From: Microcebus murinus
Taxonomy: Eukaryota; Chordata; Mammalia; Primates; Cheirogaleidae
Reading direction: 5' to 3'
DNA: 64,000 nt
NCBI RefSeq assembly: GCF_040939455.1
Contig: NC_134126.1
Span: 1,116,001-1,180,000 of the forward strand
Shown here one piece after another: positions 24,030 to 36,348 of this stretch. The position numbers were made by a program, and so were the translations under genes. The notes under the pieces are model-generated. The model was not told where the DNA came from and searched no databases. It saw only the letters and a list, made by a program, of their open reading frames with translations. Within the stretch, counting starts at the first letter, position 1; the number at the start of each line of letters is the position of its first letter.

Positions 24030-25299
24030 CTGCGCCCTGCCTGCCCTTCTGCCGTGGGTGAGTGGACACAGCCAGATCCGCACTGTGCCCTGCCTGACCT
24101 TCTGCCGTGGGTGTGTGGACACAGCCAGATCCACACTGTGCCCTGCCTGCCCGTCTGCCGTGGGTGAGTGGACACAGCCAGATCCGCACTGCGCCCTGCC
24201 TGCCCGTCTCCCGTGGGTGAGTGGACACAGCCAGATCCGCACTGCGTCCTGCCTGCCCGTCTCCCGTAGGTGAGTGGACACAGCCAGATCCGCACTGCGC
24301 GCTGCCTGCCCGTCTGTCGTGGGCGAGTGGACACAGCCATATCCGCACTACGCCCTGCCTGACCGTCTGCCGTGGGTGAGTGGACACAGCCAGATCCACA
24401 CTGCTCCCTGCCTGCCCATCTGCTGTGGGCGAGCGGACACAGCCAGATCCGCACTGCGCCCTGCCTGACCGTCTACCGTAGGTGAGTGGACACAGCCAGA
24501 TCCGCACTGCGCCCTGCCTGCCCGTCTGCTGTGGGTGAGTGGACACAGCCAGATCCGCACTGCGCCCTGCCTGCCCGTCTACCGTGGGCGAGTGGACACA
24601 GCCAGATCCACACTGCGCCCTGCCTGACCTTCTGCGTGGGTGAGTGGACACAGCCAGATCCGCACTGCGCCCTGCCTGCCCTTCTGCCGTGGGTGAGTGG
24701 ACACAGCCAGATCCGCACTGTGCCCTGCCTGACCTTCTGCCGTGGGTGTGTGGACACAGCCAGATCCACACTGTGCCCTGCCTGCCCGTCTGCCGTGGGT
24801 GAGTGGACACAGCCAGATCCGCACTGCGCCCTGCCTGCCCGTCTCCCGTGGGTGAGTGGACACAGCCAGATCCGCACTGCGTCCTGCCTGCCCGTCTCCC
24901 GTAGGTGAGTGGACACAGCCAGATCCGCACTGCGCGCTGCCTGCCCGTCTGTCGTGGGCGAGTGGACACAGCCATATCCGCACTACGCCCTGCCTGACCG
25001 TCTGCCGTGGGTGAGTGGACACAGCCAGATCCACACTGCTCCCTGCCTGCCCATCTGCTGTGGGCGAGCGGACACAGCCAGATCCGCACTGCGCCCTGCC
25101 TGACCGTCTACCGTAGGTGAGTGGACACAGCCAGATCCGCACTGCGCCCTGCCTGCCCGTCTGCTGTGGGTGAGTGGACACAGCCAGATCCGCACTGCGC
25201 CCTGCCTGCCCGTCTACCGTGGGCGAGTGGACACAGCCAGATCCACACTGCGCCCTGCCTGACCTTCTGCGTGGGTGAGTGGACACAGCCAGATCCGCA
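24030..25299. repeat. Adjacent tandem duplication of a 12-monomer block
   Basis: 24,030-24,664 and 24,665-25,299 are two adjacent copies of a 635-bp unit (12 monomers minus 1 bp). Both contain ttctgccgtgggtgtgtgg, the catatccgcactacg monomer, ctgctccctgcctgcccatc and the 52-bp ttctgcgtgggtgag monomer. The unit is related to 17,390-18,300. Confidence 0.88.
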
Positions 25300-28200
25300 C
25301 TGCGCCCTGCCTGCCCTTCTGCCGTGGGTGAGTGAACACAGCCAGATCCGCACTGCGCCCTGTCTGCCCGTCTCTCGTCAGTGAGTGGACACAGCCAGAT
25401 CCGCACTGCGCCCTGACTGCCCTTCTGCCGTGGGTGAGTGGACACAGCCAGATCCGCACTGCGCCCTGCCTGACCGTCTGCCGTGTGTGAGTGGACACAG
25501 CCAGATCCGCACTGCGCCCTGCCTGCCCGTCTCCCGTGGGTGAGTGGACACAGCCAGATCCGCACTGCGCCCTGCCTGATCATCTGCCGTGGGTGAGTGG
25601 ACACAGCCAGATCCGCACTGCGCCCTGCCAGACCGCCTTCCGTGGGTGAGTGGACACAGCCAGATCCGCACTGCCCCCTGCCTGCCCGTCTTCCGGAGGC
25701 GAGTGGACACAGCCAGATCCGCACTGCGCCCTGCCTGCCCTTCTGCCGTAGGTGAGTGGACACAGCCAGATCCACACTGCGCCCTGCCTGCCCGTCTGCC
25801 GTGGGTGAGTGGACACAGCCAGATCCGCACTGCGCCCTGCCTGCCCGTCTCCCGTGGGTGAGTGGACACAGCCAGATACGCACTGCGCCCTGCCTGCCCG
25901 TCTCCCGTGGGTGAGTGGACACAGCCAGATCCGCACTGCGCGCTGTCTGCCCGTCTGTCGTGGGCGAGTGGACACAGCCATATCCGCACTACGCCCTGCC
26001 TTACCGTCTGCCGTGGGTGAGTGGACACAGCCAGATCCACACTGCGCCCTGCCTGCCCGTCTGCCGTGGGCGAGCGGACACAGCCAGATCCGCACTGCGC
26101 CCTGCCTGACCGTCTACCGCAGGTGAGTGGACACAGCCAGATCCGCACTGCGCCCTGCCTGCCCGTCTACCGTGGGCGAGTGGACACAGCCAGATCCGCA
26201 CTGCACCCTGCCTGACCGTCTGCTGTGGGTGAGTGGACACAGCCAGATCCACACTGCGCCCTGCCTGCCCCTCTGCTGTGGGCGAGTGGACACAGCCAGA
26301 TCCGCACTGCGCCCTGCCTGACCGTCTGCCATGGGTGAGTGGACACAGCCAGATCCGCACTGTGCCCTGCCTGACCGCCTGCCGTGGGTGAGTGGACACA
26401 GCCAGATCCGCACTGCGCCCTGCCTGCCCGTCTCCCGTGGGCGAGTGGACACAGCCAGATCCGCATTGCGCCCTTCCTGCCCTTCTGCCGTGGGTGAGTG
26501 GACACAGCCAGATCTGCACTGCGCCCTGCCTGACCGTCTGCCGTGGGTGAGTAGACACAGCCAGATCCACATTGCGCCCTGCCTGCCCGTCTGCCGTGGG
26601 TGAGTGGACACAGCCAGATCCGCACTGCGCCCTACCTGCCCGTCTCCCGTGGGCGAGTGGACACAGCCCGTTCCGCACTGCGCTCTGCCTGCCCGTCTGC
26701 CGTGGGTGAGTGGACACAGCCAGATCCGCACTGCGCCCTGCCTGACCGTCTGCCGTGGGTGAGTGGACACAGCCAGATCCGCACTGCGCCCTGCCTGCCT
26801 GTCTGCCGTGGGTGAGTGGACACAGCCAGATCCGCACTGCGCCCTGCCTGACCGTCTGACGTGGGTGAGTGGACACAGCCAGATCCGCACTGCGCCCTGC
26901 CTGCCCCTCTGCCGTGGGCGAGTGGACACAGCCAGATCCGCACTGCGCCCTGTCTGACCGTCTGCCGTGGGTGAGTGGACACAGCCAGATCCGCACTGCG
27001 CCCTGCCTGCCCGTCTCCCGTGGGCGAGTGGACACAGCCAGATCCGCACTGCGCCCTACCTGCCCGTATCCCATGGGTGAGTGGACACAGCCAGATCCGC
27101 ACTGCACCCTGCCTGACCGTCCTTCGTGGGTGAGTGGACACCGCCAGATCCGCACTGCGCCCTGCCTGCCTGTCTCCCGTGGGTGAGTGGACACAGCCAG
27201 ATCCGCACTGCGCCCTTCCTGCCCGTCTCCCGTCAGTGAGTGGACACAGCCAGATCCGCACTGCGCCCTGCCTGCCCTTCTGCCGTGGGTGAGTGAACAC
27301 AGCCAGATCCGCACTGCGCCCTGTCTGCCCGTCTCTCGTCAGTGAGTGGACACAGCCAGATCCGCACTGCGCCCTGCCTGCCCTTCTGCCGTGGGTGAGT
27401 GGACACAGCCAGATCCGCACTGCGCCCTGCCTGACCGTCTGCCGTGTGTGAGTGGACACAGCCAGATCCGCACTGCGCCCTGCCTGCCCGTCTCCCGTGG
27501 GTGAGTGGACACAGCCAGATCCGCACTGCGCCCTGCCTGACCGTCTGCCGTGGGTGAGTGGACACAGCCAGATCCGCACTGCGCCCTGCCTGCCCGTCTT
27601 CCGGAGGCGATTGGACACAGCCAGATCCGCACTGCGCCCTGCCTGCCCTTCTGCCGTGGGTGAGTGGACACAGCCAGATCCGCACTGTGCCCTGCCTGAC
27701 CTTCTGCCGTGCGTGTGTGGACACAGCCAGATCCACACTGTGCCCTGCCTGCCCGTCTGCCGTGGGTGAGTGGACACAGCCAGATCCGCACTGCGCCCTG
27801 CCTGCCCGTCTCCCGTGGGTGAGTGGACACAGCCAGATCCGCACTGCGTCCTGCCTGCCCATCTCCCGTAGGTGAGTGGACACAGCCAGATCCGCACTGC
27901 GCGCTGCCTGCCCGTCTGTCGTGGGCGAGTGGACACAGCCATATCCGCACTACGCCCTGCCTGACCGTCTGCCGTGGGTGAGTGGACACAGCCAGATCCA
28001 CACTGCGCCCTGCCTGCCCGTCTACCGTGGGCGAGTGGACACAGCCAGATCCGCACTGCACCCTGCCTGACCGTCTGCTGTGGGTGAGTGGACACAGCCA
28101 GATCCACACTGCGCCCTGCCTGCCCCTATGCTGTGGGCGAGTGGACACAGCCAGATCCGCACTGCGCCCTGCCTGACCGTCTGCCGTGGGTGAGTGGACA

Positions 28201-29760
28201 CAGCCAGATCCGCACTGCGCCCTGCCTGACCGCCTGCCGTGGGTGAGTAGACACAGCCAGATCCGCACTGCGCCCTGCCTGCCCGTCTCCCGTGGGCGAG
28301 TGGACACAGCCAGATCCGCACTGCGCCCTGCCTGACCGTCTCCCGTGGGTGAGTGGACACAGCCAAATCCGCACTGCGCCCTGCCTGCCCGTCTCCCGTG
28401 GGTGAGTGGACACAGCCAGATCCGCACTGCGCCCTGCCTGCCCGTCTTCCGGAGGCGATTGGACACAGCCAGATCCGCACTGCGCCCTGCCTGCCCTTCT
28501 GCCGTGGGTGAGTGGACACAGCCAGATCCGCACTGTGCCCTGCCTGACCTTCTGCCGTGGGTGTGTGGACACAGCCAGATCCACACTGTGCCCTGCCTGC
28601 CCGTCTGCCGTGGGTGAGTGGACACAGCCAGATCCGAACTGCGCCCTGCCTGCCCGTCTCCCGTGGGTGAGTGGACACAGCCAGATCCGCACTGCGTCCT
28701 GCCTGCCCGTCTCCCGTAGATGAGTGGACACAGCCAGATCCGCACTGCGCGCTGCCTGCCCGTCTGTCGTGGGCGAGTGGACACAGCCATATCCGCACTA
28801 CGCCCTGCCTGACCGTCTGCCGTGGGTGAGTGGACACAGCCAGATCCACACTGCTCCCTGCCTGCCCGTCTGCTGTGGGAGAGCGGACACAGCCAGATCC
28901 GCCCTGCGCCCTGCCTGACCGTCTACCGTAGGTGAGTGGACACAGCCAGATCCGCACTGCGCCCTGCCTGCCCGTCTACCGTGGGCGAGTGGACACAGCC
29001 AGATCCGCACTGCACCCTGCCTGACCGTCTGCTGTGGGTGAGTGGACACAGCCAGATCCACACTGCGCCCTGCCTGCCCCTATGCTGTGGGCGAGTGGAC
29101 ACAGCCAGATCCGCACTGCGCCCTGCCTGACCGTCTGCCGTGGGTGAGTGGACACAGCCAGATCCACACTGCGCCCTGCCTGCCCCTATGCTGTGGGCGA
29201 GTGGACACAGCCAGATCCGCACTGCGCCCTGCCTGACCGTCTGCCGTGGGTGAGTGGACACAGCCAGATCCGCACTGCGCCCTGCCTGACCGCCTGCCGT
29301 GGGTGAGTAGACACAGCCAGATCCGCACTGCGCCCTGCCTGCCCGTCTCCCGTGGGCGAGTGGACACAGCCAGATCCGCATTGCGCCCTGCCGGCCCTTC
29401 TGCCGTGGGTGAGTGGACACAGCCAGATCCGCACTGCGCCCTGCCTGCCCGTCTCCCGTCAGTGAGTGGACACAGCCAGATCCGCACTGCGCCCTACCTG
29501 CCCGTCTCCCGTGGGCGAGTGGACACAGCCCGTTCCGCACTGCGCTCTGCCTGCCCGTCTGCCGTGGGTGAGTGGACACAGCCAGATCCGCACTGCGCCC
29601 TGCCTGACCGTCTGCCGTGGGTGAGTGGACACAGCCAGATCCGCACTGCGCCCTGCCTGACCGTCTGCCGTGGGTGAGTGGACACAGCCAGATCCGCACT
29701 GCGCCCTGCCTGCCCGTCTCCCGTGGGCGAGTGGACACAGCCAGATCCGCACTGCGCCCT
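24850..29760. repeat. Satellite block C (~4.9 kb), copy 1
   Basis: The whole ordered series of variants is repeated 11,499 bp downstream (217 monomers minus 2 bp). Spot comparison found only occasional substitutions, for example near 25,630, 25,749, 26,475, 29,488 and 29,542. This is the longest near-identical duplication in the window. Confidence 0.9.
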
Positions 29761-31465
29761 GCCTGCCCGTCTCCCGTGGGCGAGTGGACACAGCCAGATC
29801 CGCACTGCGCCCTGCCTGCCCGTCTCCAGTGGGCGAGTGGACACAGCCATATCCGCACTGCGCCCTGCCTGCCCGTCTCCCGTCAGTGAGTGGACACAGC
29901 CAGATCCGCACTGCGCCCTGCCTGCCCGTCTCCCGTCAGTGAGTGGACACAGCCAGATCCGCACTGCGCCCTACCTGCCCGTCTCCCGTGGGCGAGTGGA
30001 CACAGCCCGTTCCGCACTGCGCTCTGCCTGCCCGTCTGCCGTGGGTGAGTGGACACAGCCAGATCCGCACTGCGCCCTGCCTGCCTGTCTGCCGTGGGTG
30101 AGTGGACACAGCCAGATCCGCACTGCGCCCTGCCTGACCGTCTGCCGTGGGTGAGTGGACACAGCCAGATCCGCACTGCGCCCTGCCTGCCCGTCTCCCG
30201 TGGGCGAGTGGACACAGCCAGATCCGCACTGCGCCCTGCCTGCCCGTCTCCCGTGGGCGAGTGGACACAGCCAGATCCGCACTGCGCCCTGCCTGCCCGT
30301 CTCCAGTGGGCGAGTGGACACAGCCATATCCGCACTGCGCCCTGCCTGCCCGTCTGCCGTGGGTGAGTGGACACAGCCAGATCCACAATGCGCCCTGCCT
30401 ACCCGTCTGCCGTGGGTGAGTGGACACAGCCAGATCCGCACTGCGCCCTGCCTGCCCGTCTCCCGTGGGTGAGTGGACACAGCCAGATCCGCACTGCGCG
30501 CTGCCTGCCCGTCTCCCGTGGGCGAGTGGACACAGCCAGATACGCACTACACCCTGCCTGACCGTCTGCCGTGTGTGAGTGGACACAGCCAGATCCGCAC
30601 TGCGCCCTGCCTGCCCGTCTCCCGTGGGTGAGTGGACACAGCCAGATCCGCACTGCGCCCTGCCTGACCGTCTGCCGTGGGCGAGTGGACACAGCCAGAT
30701 CCGCACTGTGCCCTGCCTGACCGCCTGCCGTGGGTGAGTGGACACAGCCAGATCCGCACTGCGCCCTGCCTGCCCGTCTGCCGTGGGTGAGTGGACACAG
30801 CCAGATCCGCACTGCGCCCTACCTGCCCGTCTCCCGTGGGTTAGTGGACACAGCCAGATCCGCACTGCACCCTGCCTGACCGTCCTTCGTGGGTGAGTGG
30901 ACACCGCCAGATCCGCACTGCGCCCTGCCTGCCCGTCTCCCGTGGGTGAGTGGACACAGCCAGATCCGCACTGCGCCCTGCCTGCCCGTCTCCCATCAGT
31001 GAGTGGACACAGCCAGATCCGCACTGCGCCCTGCCTGACCGTCTCGCGTGGGTGAGTGGACACAGCCAGATCCGCACTGCACGCTGCCTGCCCGTCTCCC
31101 GTGGGCGAGTGGACACAGCCAGATCCGCACTGCGCCCTGTCTGCCCGCTGTCGTGGGCGAGTGGACACAGCCAAATCCGCACTGCGCCCTGCCTGACCGT
31201 CTGCCGTCGGTGAGTGGACACAGCCAGATCCACACTGCGCCCTGCCTGCCCGTCTGCCGTGGGCGAGTGGAGACAGCCAGATCCGCACTGCGCACTGCCT
31301 GACCGTCTGCCGTGGGTGATTCGACACAGCCAGATCCGCACTGCGCCCTGCCTGACCGCCTGCTGTGGGTGAGTGGACACAGCCAGATCCGCACTGCGCC
31401 CTGCCTGCCCGTCTCCCGTGGGTGAGTGGACACAGCCAGATCCACACTGCGCCCTGCCTGACCGT
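28325..31465. repeat. Satellite block D, copy 1
   Basis: The block recurs at 31,822-34,644 with an offset of 3,497 bp and then 3,179 bp (six fewer monomers in copy 2), and again in shortened form at 41,242-43,800. Landmarks include cagccaaatccgcac, gtcttccggaggcgattgg, cagcccgttccgcac, and a 52-bp cccgctgtcgtgg monomer near 31,146. Copy 1 overlaps the end of block C copy 1. Confidence 0.85.
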
Positions 31466-31821
31466 CTGCCGTGGGCGAGTGGACACAGCCAGATCCGCAC
31501 TGCGCCCTGCCTGACCGCCTGCTGTGGGTGAGTGGACACAGCCAGATCCGCACTGCGCCCTGCCTGCCCGTCTCCCGTGGGTGAGTGGACACAGCCAGAT
31601 CCACACTGCGCCCTGCCTGACCGTCTGCCGTGGGCGAGTGGACACAGCCAGATCCGCACTGCGCCCTGCCTGACCGTCTGCTGTGGGTGAGTGGACACAG
31701 CAAGATCCGCACTGCGCCCTGCCTGCCCGTCTCCCGTGGGTGAGTGGACAGAGCCAGATCCACACTGCGCCGTTCCTGCCCGTCTGCCGTGGGCGAGTGG
31801 ACACTGCCAGATCCGCACTGC

Positions 31822-34644
31822 GCCCTGCCTGACCGTCTCCCGTGGGTGAGTGGACATAGCCAAATCCGCACTGCGCCCTGCCTGCCCGTCTCCCGTGGGT
31901 GAGTGGACACAGCCAGATCCGCACTGCGCCCTGCCTGCCCGTCTTCCGGAGGCGATTGGACACAGCCAGATCCGCACTGCGCCCTGCCTACCCTTCTGCC
32001 GTGGGTGAGTGGACACAGCCAGATCCGCACTGTGCCCTGCCTGACGTTCTGCCGTGGGTGTGTGGACACAGCCAGATCCACACTGTGCCCTGCCTGCCCG
32101 TCTGCCGTGGGTGAGTGGACACAGCCAGATCCGCACTGCGCCCTGCCTGCCCGTCTCCCGTGGGTGAGTGGACACAGCCAGATCCGCACTGCGTCCTGCC
32201 TGCCCGTCTCCCGTAGATGAGTGGACACAGCCAGATCCGCACTGCGCGCTGCCTGCCCGTCTGTCGTGGGCGAGTGGACACAGCCATATCCGCACTACGC
32301 CCTGCCTGACCGTCTGCCGTGGGTGAGTGGACACAGCCAGATCCACACTGCTCCCTGCCTGCCCGTCTGCTGTGGGACTGCGGACACAGCCAGATCCGCA
32401 CTGCGCCCTGCCTGACCGTCTACCGTAGGTGAGTGGACACAGCCAGATCCGCACTGCGCCCTGCCTGCCCGTCTACCGTGGGCGAGTGGACACAGCCAGA
32501 TCCGCACTGCACCCTGCCTGACCGTCTGCTGTGGGTGAGTGGACACAGCCAGATCCACACTGCGCCGGGCCTGCCCCTATGCTGTGGGCGAGTGGACACA
32601 GCCAGATCCGCACTGCGCCCTGCCTGACCGTCTGCCGTGGGTGAGTGGACACAGCCAGATCCACACTGCGCCCTGCCTGCCCCTATGCTGTGGGCGAGTG
32701 GACACAGCCAGATCCGCACTGCGCCCTGCCTGACCGTCTGCCGTGGGTGAGTGGACACAGCCAGATCCGCACTGCGCCCTGCCTGACCGCCTGCCGTGGG
32801 TGAGTAGACACAGCCAGATCCGCACTGCGCTCTGCCTGCCCGTCTCCCGTGGGCGAGTGGACACAGCCAGATCCGCATTGCGCCCTGCCTGCCCTTCTGC
32901 CGTGGGTGAGTGGACACAGCCAGATCCGCACTGCGCCCTGCCTGCCCGTCTCCCGTCAGTGAGTGGACACAGCCAGATCCGCACTGCGCCCTACCTGCCC
33001 GTCTCCCGTGGGCGAGTGGACACAGCCCGTTCCGCACTGCGCTCTGCCTGCCCGTCTGCCGTGGGTGAGTGGACACAGCCAGATCCGCACTGCGCCCTGC
33101 CTGCCCGTCTGCCGTGGGTGAGTGGACACAGCCAGATCCGCACTGCGCCCTGCCTGCCTGTCTGCCGTGGGTGAGTGGACACAGCCAGATCCGCACTGCG
33201 CCCTGCCTGACCGTCTGACGTGGGTGAGTGGACACAGCCAGATCCGCACTGCGCCCTGCCTGCCCCTCTGCCGTGGGCGATTGGACACAGCCAGATCCGC
33301 ACTGCGCCCTGCCTGACCGTCTGCCGTGGGTGAGTGGACACAGCCAGATCCGCACTGCGCCCTGCCTGCCCGTCTCCCGTGGGCGAGTGGACACAGCCAG
33401 ATCCGCACTGCGCCCTGCCTGCCCGTCTCCCGTGGGCGAGTGGACACAGCCAGATCCGCACTGCGCCCTGCCTGCCCGTCTCCAGTGGGCGAGTGGACAC
33501 AGCCATATCCGCACTGCGCCCTGCCTGCCCGTCTGCCGTGGGTGAGTGGACACAGCCAGATCCACAATGCGCCCTGCCTACCCGTCTGCCGTGGGTGAGT
33601 GGACACAGCCAGATCCGCACTGCGCCCTGCCTGCCCGTCTCCCGTGGGTGAGTGGACACAGCCAGATCCGCACTGCGCGCTGCCTGCCCGTCTCCCGTGG
33701 GCGAGTGGACACAGCCAGATACGCACTACACCCTGCCTGACCGTCTGCCGTGTGTGAGTGGACACAGCCAGATCCGCACAGCTCCCTGCCTGCCCGTCTC
33801 CCGTGGGTGAGTGGACACAGCCAGATCCGCACTGCGCCCTGCCTGACCGTCTGCCGTGGGCGAGTGGACACAGCCAGATCCGCACTGTGCCCTGCCTGAC
33901 CGCCTGCCGTGGGTGAGTGGACACAGCCAGATCCGCACTGCGCCCTGCCTGCCCGTCTGCCGTGGGTGAGTGGACACAGCCAGATCCGCACTGCGCCCTA
34001 CCTGCCCGTCTCCCGTGGGTTAGTGGACACAGCCAGATCCGCACTGCACCCTGCCTGACCGTCCTTCGTGGGTGAGTGGACACCGCCAGATCCGCACTGC
34101 GCCCTGCCTGCCCGTCTCCCGTGGGTGAGTGGACACAGCCAGATCCGCACTGCGCCCTGCCTGCCCGTCTCCCATCAGTGAGTGGACACAGCCAGATCCG
34201 CACTGCGCCCTGCCTGACCGTCTCGCGTGGGTGAGTGGACACAGCCAGATCCGCACTGCGCGCTGCCTGCCCGTCTCCCGTGGGCGAGTGGACACAGCCA
34301 GATCCGCACTGCGCCCTGTCTGCCCGCTGTCGTGGGCGAGTGGACACAGCCAAATCCGCACTGCGCCCTGCCTGACCGTCTGCCGTCGGTGAGTGGACAC
34401 AGCCAGATCCACACTGCGCCCTGCCTGCCCGTCTGCCGTGGGCGAGTGGAGACAGCCAGATCCGCACTGCGCACTGCCTGACCGTCTGCCGTGGGTGATT
34501 CGACACAGCCAGATCCGCACTGCGCCCTGCCTGACCGCCTGCTGTGGGTGAGTGGACACAGCCAGATCCGCACTGCGCCCTGCCTGCCCGTCTCCCGTGG
34601 GTGAGTGGACACAGCCAGATCCACACTGCGCCCTGCCTGATCGT
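31822..34644. repeat. Satellite block D, copy 2
   Basis: Follows copy 1 after about 360 bp of related monomers, so copies 1 and 2 are nearly adjacent. The loss of six monomers relative to copy 1 occurs around 33,180-33,230. Confidence 0.85.
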
Positions 34645-36348
34645 CTGCTGTGGGTGAGTGGACACAGCAAGATCCGCACTGCGCCCTGCCTGCCCCTATG
34701 CTGTGGGCGAGTGGACACAGCCAGATCCGCACTGCGCCCTGCCTGCCCGTCTGCCATGGGTGAGTGGACACAGCCAGATCCGCACTGCGCCCTGCCTGAC
34801 CGTCTCCCGTGGGTGTGTGGACACAGCCTGATCCGCACTGCGCCCTGCCTGCCCGTCTCCCGTGCGTGAGTGGACACAGCCAGATCCACACTGCGCCCTG
34901 CCTGCCCGTCTGCCGTGGGCGAGTGGACACAGCCAGATCCCCACTGCGCCCTGCCTGACCGTCTGCCGTGGGTGAGTGGACACAGCCAGATCCGCACTGC
35001 GCCTTGCCTGCCCGTCTCCCGTCGGTGAGTGGACACAGCCAGATCCACACTGCGCCCTGCCTGACCGCCTGCCGTGGGTGAGTGGACACAGCCAGATCCA
35101 CACTGCGCTCTGCCTGCCCGTCTGCCGTGGGTTAGTGGACATAGCCAGATCCACACAGCACCGTCTCTGCCCATCTCCCGTGGGTGAGTGGACACAGCCG
35201 GGTCCGCACTGCGCTCTGCCTGACCGTCTGCCGTGGGTGAGTGGACACAGCCAGATCCGCACTGCGCCCTGCCTGACCGTCTGCCTGTGGGTGAGTGGAC
35301 ACAGCCAGATCCGCACTGCGCGCTGCCTGCCCGTCTCACGTGGGTGAGTGGACACAGCCAGATCCGCACTGCGCCCTGCCTGCCCGTCTCCCGTGGGTGA
35401 GTGGACACAGCCATGTCCGCACTGCCCCCTGCCTGACCGTCTGCCGTGGGTTAGTGGACACAGCCAGATCCGCACTGCACCCTGCCTGCCCGTCTCCCGT
35501 GGGAAAGTGGACACAGCCAGATCCGCACTGCGCCTTGCCTGCCCGTCTCCCGTCAGTGAATGGACACAGCCAGATCCGCACTGCGCCCTGCCTACCCGTC
35601 TCCCGTGGGTGAGTGGACACAGCCAGATCCGCACTGCGCGCTGCCTTCCCATCTCCCGTGGGCGAGTGGACACAGTCAGATCTGCACTGCGCCCTGCCTG
35701 TCCGTCTGTCGTGGGCGAGTGGACACAGCCAGATCCGCACTGCGCCCTGCCTGACCGTCTGCCGTGGGCGAGTGGACACAGCCAGATCCGCACTGCGCGC
35801 TGCCTGCCCGTTTGTCGTGGGCGAGTGGACACAGCCATATCCGCACTACGCCCTAACTGACCGTCTGCCGTGGGTGAGTGGACACAGCCAGATCCACACT
35901 GCGCCCTGCCTGCCCGTCTGCCGTTGGCGAGCGGACACAGCCAGATCCGCACTGCGCCCTGCCTGCCCTTCTGCCGTGGGTGAGTGGACACAGCCAGATC
36001 CGCACTGCGCCCTCCCTGACCGTCTGCCGTGGGTGAGTGGACACAGCCAGATCCGCACTGCACCCTGCCTGACCGTCCTTCGTGGGTGAGTGGACACCGC
36101 CAGATCCGCACTGCGCGCTGCCTGCCCATCTCCCGTGGGTGAGTGGACACAGCCAGATCCGCACTGCGCCCTGCTTGCCCGTCTCCCGTCAGTGAGTGGA
36201 CACAGCCAGTGCCGCACTGCGCCCTGCCTGCCCGTCTCCCGTGGGTGAGTGGACACAGCCAGATCCACACTGCGCGCTGCCTGCCCGTGTGCCGCGGGCG
36301 TGTGGACACAGCCAGATCCGCACTTCGCCCTGCCTGACCGTCTGCCGT

